A stretch of DNA of 64,000 nt from Amycolatopsis marina. Lineage in GTDB: Bacteria; Actinomycetota; Actinomycetes; Mycobacteriales; Pseudonocardiaceae. The notes beneath the pieces were generated by a model, which saw only the letters and a program-made list of their open reading frames with translations, did no database searches and was not told where the DNA came from. The DNA is taken from positions 1-64,000 of the forward strand of contig NZ_FOKG01000006.1 in the NCBI RefSeq assembly GCF_900111885.1, in the 5' to 3' direction. Made by a program: the position numbers and the translations under genes. Shown piece by piece: positions 51,390 through 58,917 of this stretch; the first letter of the stretch is position 1, and every line of letters begins with the position of its first letter.

Positions 51390-51918
51390 TTAGACACTCT
51401 GTTCTGCGGCAAATTCTTCCCGTCGTGCCGCGTGGTGTAGAGCCGAATCACGCCAGTAGTTGTGCTGCAGAATGTCGTGTGGGTCCTCTGTGACTTCGCC
51501 GCCCAGCCACCTGGACTGTTCATCGAAGTGGAGTTTCACGAACTTCGAGTCGAAGAGCCAGTAGTCGTGCTGGGGCAAGTCCGCAGCCTGGTCGCGTGGA
51601 CGGTAGTAGATGTCCTCGCCCGACTGGCTGGTGAACTTTGAACACCACACACCGAACCGGCTGTAGTCGGTCCACCGGCGGATCAGTGCCCACACGGACG
51701 CGAGCGAAGCGCCGTCCCTCCTTCTTGGCTTCCTCGATCATGGACAGCCAGGACTTCATCCACTCAAGGTCGTCCGGCTTGCCCGAGAGGAACCTACGGA
51801 ACGACTCGTCCTCGTAGGCAACGCCGTACTCATCCCGCACTTCGAGTCGGAAGGCGGTGCGCTGGAACTCGTGGAAGAGCTGCCGGAACTCCGGACCAGG
51901 CTTGATGGGCTGTGTCAG
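51390..51918 (-). pseudogene. DUF6879 family gene with a single-base frameshift
   Basis: The 5' part reads FRQLFHEFQRTAFRLEVRDE, then EDESFRRFLSGKPDDLEWMK and EAKKEGRRFARVRV. The 3' part, in a different frame, continues WTDYSRFGVWCSKFTSQSGE, DYWLFDSKFVKLHFD and DILQHNYWRDSALHHAARRE. One extra G in the run complementary to 51669-51675 explains the break; removing it would give a full-length ~175-residue protein. A CTG at 51918 with GGAGGAGG upstream is the only plausible start. A sequencing error in the run cannot be excluded. Confidence 0.75.
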
Positions 51919-52057
51919 CGGTCCCCCTCCTCCTGATAGGCGTAGAACTGATCAGAGACGCGGCCGCCGAGGAGTTCGCCGGGCTTCAGGCATCGCCGAT
52001 ACCGATCAGGCAAGAATCAAGAGACGACTTCGGAGCGCCCAGAACAAACGCCGAAGG
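51919..52057. other. short intergenic stretch in accessory island
   Basis: 139 bp between the broken DUF6879 gene and the cyclo-ligase gene. Nothing was recognised apart from the DUF6879 ribosome binding site; composition is less GC-rich than the core. Confidence 0.4.
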
Positions 52058-52774
52058 CTACTGAACGCGCGTTGCGTACCTCGAAGACAGTGCGGGAATC
52101 GCACTGATCTTCTCCTGACTGAGATGCTTCCAGATGATGCCCGGTGGCCGGGGCGCAGAGGGGCACTCAATTATCTCGTGCGGGGTGATTACCAAGTCGA
52201 CCCGAAAGTCGTGTTCCGTCTCCGGAATCTCGCCGTCAACCACCTGGAGCTCGTGCACCGTCGTCACGATCACTGTCTTCGGGCCGAGCAGCCCGGCCTC
52301 GGCCAGTAGGCCCATCTCGATGTCTGAGTAGCCAGCGCCTTTGCCAATCCGCACACCACGCCGATCAACGGCGACGGTGCCGCACACCACCATGTCCACT
52401 GGCTGCATCGTGTCCGGACCTACTGTTGGCGCGACGTCGGCGGCTCGCTTGCTGGCGGCGGCCTCGACGTCAACCTTCGCCGAATCGAGCAGGTAGAACG
52501 GCTTGAGCGTGGCGATTTTGGGGACGGCCATGTAGAGCAGCTTGTGCTCGCGCAGCGCCGCCTCCCGTACCGGCAGTTGCGCCTTGTCCGGGTTGGCCTT
52601 GACGACCTTCGCTGCCTTCCACACATCAAGCGCAGTCAAGCGTTGCGCGGCGTGGTCAGCACCGATGAAACCAGGGATATGGCCAGCTGCGCCCGGCGGA
52701 ACAACCGCGCCTGCGTGGTCAAGTGCTGTCCACACCCGTTCTCGTACCGCCCGTTTTGCCTGCGCAACGTTCAT
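52058..52774 (-). CDS. 5-formyltetrahydrofolate cyclo-ligase family protein
   Basis: 238 aa. The family active-site block is RIGKGAGYSDIEMGLLAEAG, preceded by PVDMVVCGTVAVDRRGV and followed by VHELQVVDGEIPETEHDFRVDLVITP. The N-terminus AKRAVRERVWTALDHAGAV matches the substrate-binding helix. It converts 5-formyl-THF to methenyl-THF using ATP, but members found in mobile islands may have other roles. ATG start. The final LSSRYATRVQ tail is longer than usual. It lies 18 bp from the XRE-TPR regulator gene in the same direction, likely one operon. Confidence 0.85.
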   Translation of the reverse strand: MNVAQAKRAVRERVWTALDHAGAVVPPGAAGHIPGFIGADHAAQRLTALDVWKAAKVVKANPDKAQLPVREAALREHKLLYMAVPKIATLKPFYLLDSAKVDVEAAASKRAADVAPTVGPDTMQPVDMVVCGTVAVDRRGVRIGKGAGYSDIEMGLLAEAGLLGPKTVIVTTVHELQVVDGEIPETEHDFRVDLVITPHEIIECPSAPRPPGIIWKHLSQEKISAIPALSSRYATRVQ

Positions 52775-52792
52775 ATCACTGTTGTACCCGTT

Positions 52793-53959
52793 TCAGCCCG
52801 GCGACATCAGGGTGAACAAGCGGTCATGCAGTTCCTGCACTGCGGGCTCGGCTCGCCATGGCCGCAACTCCAGGCCGGCCTCGAACGCGAGATTGAGCCC
52901 ACCGCCACCACGGGTGTCTTCGAGGGCGTCGATGGCACGGTGGAGTGATTGGGCGGCGGCCTCGAGTTCGCCCTGCCGGGTGTAGGCCAACGCCAGGTTG
53001 CCCAGCACGATGGATTGGGATTTCTTCTTGGCGGCCAGCGACTGGGCGGCACCATGCAAGATGGGGTGAGCCTTCTGCGGCTGGCCGAGGAACAGGTAGC
53101 ACGAGCCCGCCATCCGTTCGATTTCAACCGGCGTGAGGTACTCGCCCGCAACATCAGTGTCGTCTACACGGCCCAATTGGCAGCGTGCTTGTTCGATCGC
53201 CGCCTCGCACGCACGTGGTTCCCCCAGCATGGCGTGCGCTTCCGCCACGTGAAGCAACGACAAGCCAGTCAAAGCAGGGCTGGCGGCCATGCCGACGTCA
53301 GCAGCGCTTTGGGCGCAGCGCAGGCCGCGATGCGGCGCCTTCTCCCCGTACAGGGAGAGGTAGCTTTTCCGGAGAGTGGCGTAGGCCTCGCCGGTGACGT
53401 CCCCGATTCGGCGCGCCGCCTCGATCGCCTGGTTGAAGTAGGCGCGGGGCGAGGCGTGATCCCGCCGCTGCGAGGCATCCCAGATGAGCTGCCCCATGAA
53501 GGTGGCACTCTCTGCTTCCAGTGCCCACAGTTCCCGGCGCACTCGAGGCGCGGACACCTGCTGGCGCAGGTGGGTAACACGACCATGCTGTTGAGAGGCC
53601 GCTACCAGCAGTCCCGCTGATGGTGCCATGTCGTACTCGAACTGCACCTGCTGAAGTTGCAGCCGTAGTGCGGCAACCGTCACGGTGCTGACGTTCCGCG
53701 CCTCGTCGTAGTCCGTCTGCAGGGCGTCCGTCGGGGCAGGCGACACCGGGTCCACCGCATCGAGCAGTTCGCCCAGTACGTCAGGGCTGATAGTCAAGGT
53801 ACGTGCCAGCTTCGGCCGGATCCACGGCTGTGGCTCGGTGTCGCCAGCTTCCCACCGCACGACAGTGGAGCGGTCGATTCCCAGGACAGCCGCTAACGCC
53901 TCTTGGCTGAGTCCTGCGGCTCGCCGCGCCCTGGCAAATCCCCGACGCTTGGTTGCCAT
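52793..53959 (-). CDS. XRE-family regulator with TPR-like C-terminal domain
   Basis: 388 aa from ATG at 53959, with GGGAGG 7 bases upstream. The N-terminal helix-turn-helix is RRAAGLSQEALAAVLGIDRSTVVRWEAGDTEPQPW; a long helical region from about residue 80 has TPR-like pairs (VLGNLALAYTRQGELEAAAQSLHRAIDALED). This is the common actinobacterial arrangement of peptide-sensing or island-borne regulators. It is divergent from the small-gene/toxin module at 54.2 kb, so it probably controls that module and itself. The inverted repeat at 53989 lies in the shared promoter. Confidence 0.85.
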   Translation of the reverse strand: MATKRRGFARARRAAGLSQEALAAVLGIDRSTVVRWEAGDTEPQPWIRPKLARTLTISPDVLGELLDAVDPVSPAPTDALQTDYDEARNVSTVTVAALRLQLQQVQFEYDMAPSAGLLVAASQQHGRVTHLRQQVSAPRVRRELWALEAESATFMGQLIWDASQRRDHASPRAYFNQAIEAARRIGDVTGEAYATLRKSYLSLYGEKAPHRGLRCAQSAADVGMAASPALTGLSLLHVAEAHAMLGEPRACEAAIEQARCQLGRVDDTDVAGEYLTPVEIERMAGSCYLFLGQPQKAHPILHGAAQSLAAKKKSQSIVLGNLALAYTRQGELEAAAQSLHRAIDALEDTRGGGGLNLAFEAGLELRPWRAEPAVQELHDRLFTLMSPG

Positions 53960-53988
53960 GCGATTACCTCCCGTGCCGGGATGGTACA

Positions 53989-54019
53989 TCGCCGCAGGTC
54001 ATCCATGGTGCTGCGGCGA
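53989..54019. promoter_or_regulatory. TCGCCGCA inverted repeat in divergent promoter
   Basis: TCGCCGCA (53989-53996) and TGCGGCGA (54012-54019), 15 bases apart, 30 bp upstream of the XRE-TPR start. Candidate operator for that regulator. The rest of 53960-54236 has no other supported feature. Confidence 0.4.
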
Positions 54020-54236
54020 AAACGCATCAGAGGTGCGCCATCCACGCTCTGTCTCCTGCGCGACCGCGTCACCAAGGTCGTACCTGGGCACCCGGCGTCG
54101 GAACGGCACATTCCCCCGGATCGCAGGCGAGGGAATACCCACAGCGTTCACGCGCCTGTGATTGCGCCGGTCCGGCGTCGGGTTGCCGTTCCACCCCACC
54201 CACTCACGACGGGAACAGGAAGCGGGCGAACTCGGC

Positions 54237-54482
54237 ATGGCGATCCGGCTGCACACCCAGGACCCAGAGACCACGGCGCACCAGCAGTGGCACCGGCGGA
54301 AGAATCAGCTTCCGACGAAACCCGTGGCGTGGTGCCCGCAACCCGCCCAGCTCTACCGCCTGATCGTCCTCACGCTCACTATCCACGCACCCTTGCCGCG
54401 GAGTGCGTTGTGCGAGCAGTGCTCCCACCCGTGGCCGTGCCCTCCAGTGGCCCTGGCCTGGCGGCTGCGCGAAGGGTTCTGA
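54237..54482 (+). CDS. small cysteine-containing protein of XRE-associated module
   Basis: 81 aa from ATG at 54237. It reads AIRLHTQDPETTAHQQWHRR, VAWCPQPAQLYRLIVLTLTI and SALCEQCSHPWPCPPVALAW, with five cysteines clustered so that a zinc site is possible. I recall similar short proteins downstream of XRE-type regulators in Amycolatopsis and Streptomyces, with no known function. It ends 3 bp before the next gene. Confidence 0.6.
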   Translation: MAIRLHTQDPETTAHQQWHRRKNQLPTKPVAWCPQPAQLYRLIVLTLTIHAPLPRSALCEQCSHPWPCPPVALAWRLREGF

Positions 54483-54485
54483 GCC

Positions 54486-54701
54486 GTGGACGAACAAACC
54501 CAGGCACTGGTGCAAGCCATGCACGCGGTCAACCGGCATATGCCAGGAATGGCCATGGGCTTACTGGCCGGCTCGTTGAAGCCCGCGAAGCAACACGAAT
54601 TCGCCCGACTGCTCAGCGACTTGGCCGACCTGCTGCACCAACACGCCGACGCCCGCAGCGGGCAACCCACGACCGAAACCGAGCCCGACATTCCACCGTG
54701 A
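54486..54701 (+). CDS. small helical protein of XRE-associated module
   Basis: 71 aa, GTG start. It reads DEQTQALVQAMHAVNRHMPG, MAMGLLAGSLKPAKQHEFARLL and SDLADLLHQHADARSG. All-helical and amphipathic, with an acidic disordered tail. No family recognised. It overlaps the next gene by GTGA, showing coupling within the small-gene operon. Confidence 0.6.
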   Translation: MDEQTQALVQAMHAVNRHMPGMAMGLLAGSLKPAKQHEFARLLSDLADLLHQHADARSGQPTTETEPDIPP

Positions 54702-54997
54702 ACCCGCTGGGCTGGCTGATCCTGGCAGTAACCCCACCACTGGCATACGGGCTGTTCTTGGTCTTCCACCACCGAGCGCGAAAGCGGCAGCAGCAGGCCG
54801 TTCAGCCGTACTCCGTCGCCAGCATCGCCGCACGGATGGAACGCCAACCAGCCGATCGACCAGTTCGCTGGCCACGCGCCGATCCCGACAGCGGCGTGGT
54901 GCGCGACGACCGACCCACCACGCAACTGCCCGCCCTCCGACCGGCTCCCCAGCACCGGCACCGGCGCTACGTCCAACAGCAGCGACCACCGAAGTAA
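54698..54997 (+). CDS. small single-pass membrane protein
   Basis: 99 aa, GTG start overlapping the previous stop. One membrane helix (LGWLILAVTPPLAYGLFLVF) at residues 3-22 and a long basic, Gln/Arg/Pro-rich cytoplasmic tail (QPADRPVRWPRADPD, HRHRRYVQQQRPPK). It may anchor module components to the membrane; this is inference. Confidence 0.6.
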   Translation: MNPLGWLILAVTPPLAYGLFLVFHHRARKRQQQAVQPYSVASIAARMERQPADRPVRWPRADPDSGVVRDDRPTTQLPALRPAPQHRHRRYVQQQRPPK

Positions 54998-55034
54998 CCG
55001 AACCCCGATCCACGAATCTCGAAGGGGCAAAACC

Positions 55035-55295
55035 ATGGCAGGACACCTCGAAGAAGCCGCCGGGGCACTGAACGCCGCCGCCGAACAAGTACCAGTTGAC
55101 CTGGTCAACGGCGCCGACCAGCAGCTGGGTGCGGTCGTGCAGTACATCCAGCAAGCAGGCGGTCCGCTCGGCGAACAGCTCACCGGAGAAGTGGTCGCCG
55201 CGCAGAGCGACCTACAGGGACTGTTGGGTCGCCTGGCCGACCTCCAAGGACGACTACAAACGGCGGCACAGCAGGTATTGCAGGGCGGTGGTTGA
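55035..55295 (+). CDS. small helical-hairpin protein upstream of nuclease
   Basis: 86 aa, with GAAGGGG 8 bases upstream. Two long Ala/Gln/Leu helices (EEAAGALNAAAEQVPVDLVN and LQGLLGRLADLQGRLQTAAQ) separated by a Gly/Pro turn. The size and helical-hairpin layout recall ESX/WXG100-like and DUF6244-like proteins encoded before toxins, though no WxG is present. Its stop (55293-55295) is in the same frame as the nuclease gene that follows. Confidence 0.6.
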   Translation: MAGHLEEAAGALNAAAEQVPVDLVNGADQQLGAVVQYIQQAGGPLGEQLTGEVVAAQSDLQGLLGRLADLQGRLQTAAQQVLQGGG

Positions 55296-55346
55296 ACAGC
55301 CGAGGCGCCGCGAGCGACCCGCACGCCAACTCGGGCATGGAAGACG

Positions 55347-55688
55347 GTGGCGGAGGAAGCCGGAGGTGTGCGCTCCTTCCAGTCCTACACGGCGGCCAAG
55401 CGAGCACTGGGCTCGCGGCCAGGGCAGGAACTGCACCACATCGTGGAACAGTGCCAGGCCAAGCCGGAGCGCAGCGGACTGCCGGTGGAACGAGTGAACA
55501 CGACCGACAACTTCGTATGGCTGCCAGTTCCGGCCCACCGGCGGATCAGTGCCCACTACAGCCAGCACCTGCCCGGGACGAACCAACGGGTACGGGACGT
55601 CCTGACAGGCAATGACTGGGATCGCCAGTACCGCTACGGTGAACGGGCCGTCTCCCGCGAGCTACGCAAAGAAGAGGAATCGCCATGA
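55347..55688 (+). CDS. predicted HNH/His-Me-finger nuclease toxin domain protein
   Basis: 113 aa from GTG at 55347. The core is ELHHIVEQCQAKPERSGLP (His30-His31 and Gln35), then VERVNTTDNFVWLPVPAHRR (Asn51, Asn55, His64) and ISAHYSQ (His70). HH-x3-Q followed by two Asn and spaced His is the pattern of LHH/SHH-type nuclease toxins in polymorphic toxin systems. Normally this domain sits at the C-terminus of a large secreted protein; here it stands alone. It overlaps the next gene by ATGA, and that gene looks like its immunity protein. Direct activity is not shown. Confidence 0.65.
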   Translation: MAEEAGGVRSFQSYTAAKRALGSRPGQELHHIVEQCQAKPERSGLPVERVNTTDNFVWLPVPAHRRISAHYSQHLPGTNQRVRDVLTGNDWDRQYRYGERAVSRELRKEEESP

Positions 55689-56053
55689 CCGATGCCGAAT
55701 TGTGGGCAGTCCGCAAGCAATTCTGCGACCATATACTTGCCCACTGGGCGGTGCTCGACGGCAGCGAGCCAGATGCCGATGCGGCCAACCAGCACCTGCG
55801 TGCCGCAGAACAGATGGTTGAGCAGTGGACAGCACAGAAAACGGTGCGCGACACGCTGCTGCCGTTGATAGAGGACGATAACCCGCAGATCCGCTGGGCG
55901 GCAGCGAGTTATCTGCTCCGCAACGGCGCTACTGAGGCAGCCCGGACGGAGCTGGAAGGGCTCGCGAACAGCGACGAGATTGGGCTGGTGGCATCGAGTG
56001 CCGAGGCGGTGCTGATGTCGTGGGAGCAAGAAGGGCGAAAGCCGAAGGCGTAA
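55685..56053 (+). CDS. HEAT-like/DUF2019-like putative immunity protein
   Basis: 122 aa, start overlapping the nuclease stop (ATGA). Helical repeat region: LLPLIEDDNPQIRWAAASYLLRNGATEAARTELEGLANSDEIGLVASSAEAVLMSW in outline, which matches the DUF2019/HEAT-type pattern (PxxRxxAAxYLL, then an acidic helix). DUF2019-type proteins often lie directly after nuclease toxins and are taken as immunity proteins. The net charge is acidic, fitting an inhibitor of a nucleic-acid-binding enzyme. The role is inferred from layout. Confidence 0.65.
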   Translation: MTDAELWAVRKQFCDHILAHWAVLDGSEPDADAANQHLRAAEQMVEQWTAQKTVRDTLLPLIEDDNPQIRWAAASYLLRNGATEAARTELEGLANSDEIGLVASSAEAVLMSWEQEGRKPKA

Positions 56054-56243
56054 CGGCGACAACCACAGCTAGGCCATAAATCACCAATAGCAGGTCGTTG
56101 ACAAAGGCCGCCAAGTCTACGGATAAGCGACAATCATCTGGTCGAGATTGCCACTAAATTGGAAAGTCAAATGATCTCGCGTACTTGCCCGCGATGGAGC
56201 GGCCTGCGGGGCCCGAACTTAGGACAAGGCTCGATGATCCGAG
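56054..56243. other. island edge, no supported gene
   Basis: 190 bp with noticeably lower GC (ACCACAGCTAGGCCATAAAT, CACTAAATTGGAAAG) than its surroundings. It probably marks the end of the acquired segment. No direct repeat or attachment-site sequence was identified by eye. Confidence 0.4.
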
Positions 56244-56439
56244 TCAGTTGTCCTCCTCCAGGTAGCGGCGGGCGCACATCTTCAGCACGTCCTCCGGAAT
56301 CTCGATCAAAGTCTCGGGTCCGGCGCAGCGCCGACATCCGCGAGCACCTGCGGGTCGGTGACCTTCCAGCCCTGAGCAATGTACGTCAGCCTGTCCGTTC
56401 GGTCGGTGGCGAACGGGTGGACGAACAGCGCCCCGCTGC
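56244..56439 (-). pseudogene. remnant of an unidentified gene (minus strand)
   Basis: Reads, from right to left, FVHPFATDRTDRLTYIAQGW then KVTDPQVLADVGAAPDPRL and a stop; in another frame the end is IEIPEDVLKMCARRYLEEDN followed by a stop at 56244. The two parts could belong to one small gene broken by a frameshift. It abuts the stop of the Gdh-like gene. No family recognised. Confidence 0.4.
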
Positions 56440-57498
56440 TCACGCCTCGCCGGTCAGGTCAAGCACGACCTTCACGTCGTCCTCGTGCGCGGTGAACGCG
56501 GCGGCGAACTCGGCCAGCGGCACCCTTCGGCTGATCAGTCGCGACAGCCAGTCCGGGTCGGCCTTCGCCAGCGCCTCGGCGGCCATCCGGTAGTGGGTGA
56601 GATTGGCGTTCACCGACCCCAGAACGGCGTCGTTTTCCAGCACGATCTCCCGGTTCGTCGCCCCCGCGTCGAACCGCAGGGGCCGTCCAGGAGTGGAGAC
56701 CCCGGTGAGGCACACGATGCCGTACGGCCCGGTGATCGTCATGGCGTCGACTACCAGCTGACCGACCCCCGTCGCCTCGATGACGATGTCCGGTTCGATC
56801 CTCGACGCGACCTCTGCCATGCCCTCGTGGTGGTAGGTCGCACCCAGTTCGGCCACCAGGCGTGGCTTGACCCCTTCGGTGACCCGGTCGAGGACGTGCA
56901 CATCCAGGCCGCGCTGCACCCCGAGCAGGGCGGCGAGCAGGCCGATCGGCCCGGCACCCGTCACCAGGACCGAGCGTGGCTCGAACCAGGCGCGGGCACC
57001 GACCTTCTCGACCTGCTCCCAGGCCTTCACGACCACTGTGGTGGGCTCCATGAGCACACCGACGCCGGCGAGGGCGGGGTCGAGTTTCACCGCGTACTCC
57101 GACTCGACCAACCAGCGCTCGCTCCCGAAGCCGTTGAGCTCCTTGATTCCTCGTTCGCTGTACCGGCCGTTGCGGCACATGTCGAACTCGCCGTGCGCGC
57201 AGGCGACGCAGGGCACGGGATCCGGCCGCCGGACCACGCCGACGACCAGGTCCCCCGGCTCGAACCCACTGCCGCGAGGTGCCAGCGCCACCCGGCCGAG
57301 CGACTCGTGCCCGAGCACGAGCCGGACGCTGCCCGCGGGTGCCGCGCCGTACTCCCCGTCGGCGATCTCCTTGTCGGTGCCGCACACACCCACTGCCAGC
57401 CCGTCGACCAGCAGCTCTCCCGGCCCCGGTTCGGGCTCGGGCAGTTCCACAAGGGCCAGCGAATTCCGCTCGCCGGGTCGTACGGTCAGCGCCCGCAT
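56440..57498 (-). CDS. zinc-containing glucose 1-dehydrogenase-like alcohol dehydrogenase
   Basis: 352 aa from ATG at 57498, with AAGGAGACGAG upstream. MDR fold: GVCGTDKEI (catalytic Cys and acidic partner), LGHESLGRV (His-Glu zinc ligands), the reduced structural zinc loop CVACAHGEFDMC, and cofactor motif VTGAGPIGLLAALLG. The C-terminal extension EALAKADPDWLSRLI is of the Glu_dehyd_C type, typical of glucose 1-dehydrogenase and related sugar dehydrogenases. Converts an aldose to the lactone with NAD(P); substrate inferred by family. Confidence 0.86.
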   Translation of the reverse strand: MRALTVRPGERNSLALVELPEPEPGPGELLVDGLAVGVCGTDKEIADGEYGAAPAGSVRLVLGHESLGRVALAPRGSGFEPGDLVVGVVRRPDPVPCVACAHGEFDMCRNGRYSERGIKELNGFGSERWLVESEYAVKLDPALAGVGVLMEPTTVVVKAWEQVEKVGARAWFEPRSVLVTGAGPIGLLAALLGVQRGLDVHVLDRVTEGVKPRLVAELGATYHHEGMAEVASRIEPDIVIEATGVGQLVVDAMTITGPYGIVCLTGVSTPGRPLRFDAGATNREIVLENDAVLGSVNANLTHYRMAAEALAKADPDWLSRLISRRVPLAEFAAAFTAHEDDVKVVLDLTGEA

Positions 57499-57524
57499 CT
57501 CGTCTCCTTGCCGTCCGTGCGAAC

Positions 57525-57935
57525 TCAGCCCAGCGAGGTGACCAGCGTGTTGCAGGCCTCCTCGCAGCGACGGCACTGCTCGGCGCACACGCGGCAGTGT
57601 TCGTGCTGCGACGCGTGCTGCCCGCACTCGTCGGCGCAGGAACGGCACACGGTGGCGCAGGCCTGCAGAACCTCACGCGTGATGTTCGCGTCGTATCCCG
57701 TGTGCCGGGACAGCACGCGGGCGGTGGTCTCACACACATCCGCACAGTCCAGATTGGACCTGATGCACTTGCGCAACATCGGCAGCTGTTCGTCGCTTTC
57801 CGACAGACAGGCGTCAGCGCATGCGGTACAGGACTGCGCGCAGGCAAGGCATTCCTCGATGCACTTCACCAGTGCGTCACGATCGATCTCGCCGAGGTCG
57901 GCGGGATAGCTGCGGACCATGTCCGACACAGGCAT
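57525..57935 (-). CDS. four-helix-bundle copper-storage (Csp-like, DUF326) protein
   Basis: 136 aa from ATG at 57935, with GGAGGAG upstream. Cys-rich helices: CIEECLACAQSCTACADACL, CIRSNLDCADVCETTARV, CATVCRSCADECGQH, and CRVCAEQCRRCEEACN. The many Cys at i, i+3/i+4 line the inside of a four-helix bundle that stores Cu(I). There is no signal peptide, so it is a cytosolic Csp3-type store. It lies between the Gdh-like gene and the acidic small-protein gene, in the same direction. Expected to buffer copper under stress. Confidence 0.9.
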   Translation of the reverse strand: MPVSDMVRSYPADLGEIDRDALVKCIEECLACAQSCTACADACLSESDEQLPMLRKCIRSNLDCADVCETTARVLSRHTGYDANITREVLQACATVCRSCADECGQHASQHEHCRVCAEQCRRCEEACNTLVTSLG

Positions 57936-57969
57936 GAACTTCTCCTCCGTCACATCGTGTTGCTGGTCG

Positions 57970-58359
57970 TCAGGCGTCCTCGCGGTCAGGGTTCTCCAAC
58001 CGGAAAAAGTTGCTCCGCTCGCCGTCCTTGCGCTCCTCCTGGTACAGGAAGTTCAGCTTCCGTTGGTCGAACGTCTCGAACCACTCGTCCCAGCTGACTT
58101 CCTTCAGGTCGTCCCCGCCGTACCCGGGAAAGTCGAACCGGAGCACCCCGAGGTGGTCGCCGTGCTCGGTACCGGGCACGGTCGCGGGCTTGGCATCGCG
58201 TGCCTCGGCCCACTGCTTGATCACATCGTGGTTCGTGGTCGCCAGGCTCCGTCCCGCCCTCTCGGGCTGATCGTCGGGAGACTGGATCTCCTGGGCGTAC
58301 TTCAGGGAATTCGACTCGTCCTTGCCCGTGTGCAGCTGGGTGTCGCTGTTCTTGGTCAT
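57970..58359 (-). CDS. conserved stress-type protein, often mislabelled glucan-branching enzyme
   Basis: 129 aa. The C-terminal block ISWDEWF-like motif is present (KEVSWDEWFETFDQRKLNFLYQE), preceded by TNHDVIKQWAEARDAKPATV and DHLGVLRFDFPGYGGD. This is a short family seen in many stress or dormancy clusters; database labels naming it 1,4-alpha-glucan branching enzyme have no basis in its length. The acidic, Gln-rich N-terminus is likely disordered. Function unknown. Confidence 0.75.
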   Translation of the reverse strand: MTKNSDTQLHTGKDESNSLKYAQEIQSPDDQPERAGRSLATTNHDVIKQWAEARDAKPATVPGTEHGDHLGVLRFDFPGYGGDDLKEVSWDEWFETFDQRKLNFLYQEERKDGERSNFFRLENPDREDA

Positions 58360-58419
58360 TTCGAACCTCCTCGGTGCACCGACTACCCACCTCGATGCGC
58401 ACCAATCGTCGAACGATCC

Positions 58420-58851
58420 TCACAGGTCGATCAGGGCCAGGCCGACGTTGTCGTCGAACCTGCGCACCACCTCGCGCGGTGACTCGGTGACCATGACCTC
58501 GAGCGTCGGACGGACTACGGCGCTGAGCAGGTGGCCGCCACGGCTGCTGCCGTCGCGTAGCCCCACCACCACGTGGGCATGCAGCTTCTTCCCGTTCTCC
58601 CCGGAGACGATGTTCCCGGCCAGTGTCAGCACCTCGGCCTGCTCCGGCACGGGGTTCTCCAGGTACCGCCGTTCGCCGAGGTCGAAGAATCCCAGTGTCA
58701 CCGACTGGAATGCCCCGATGGCGGTGAAACTCGCCGTTTCCACGCCCGACTCCTCGGCGAACGTGCCGAGTTCGGCGAGCACGTCGTCCCCGGTGTCGAG
58801 CACCACCACGTGCGTACGGGGTGGCCCCTCCCCCAACAGCTTGTTGCGCAT
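58420..58851 (-). CDS. PPC/DUF296-domain protein
   Basis: 143 aa from ATG at 58851, with AAGGAG 7 bases upstream. The fold is read from VVLDTGDDVLAELGTFAEESGVETASFTAIGAFQ in outline, then LAGNIVSGENGKKLHAHVVVGLRDGSSRGGHLL with the conserved HAHV and GGHL residues. PPC proteins in plants bind AT-rich DNA; in bacteria they are small trimers of unknown role. A metal or ligand site at the two His is likely. Confidence 0.85.
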   Translation of the reverse strand: MRNKLLGEGPPRTHVVVLDTGDDVLAELGTFAEESGVETASFTAIGAFQSVTLGFFDLGERRYLENPVPEQAEVLTLAGNIVSGENGKKLHAHVVVGLRDGSSRGGHLLSAVVRPTLEVMVTESPREVVRRFDDNVGLALIDL

Positions 58852-58917
58852 GGTCCGGCTCCTTCTCAAACGGTGGCAACTGCGATCACTCCGCCGGTTA
58901 CCCAGCAGGGCGCACGC

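Noticed and set aside
56485..57909. 474-aa plus-strand open frame
   Set aside because: Antisense to the Gdh-like and copper-protein genes.
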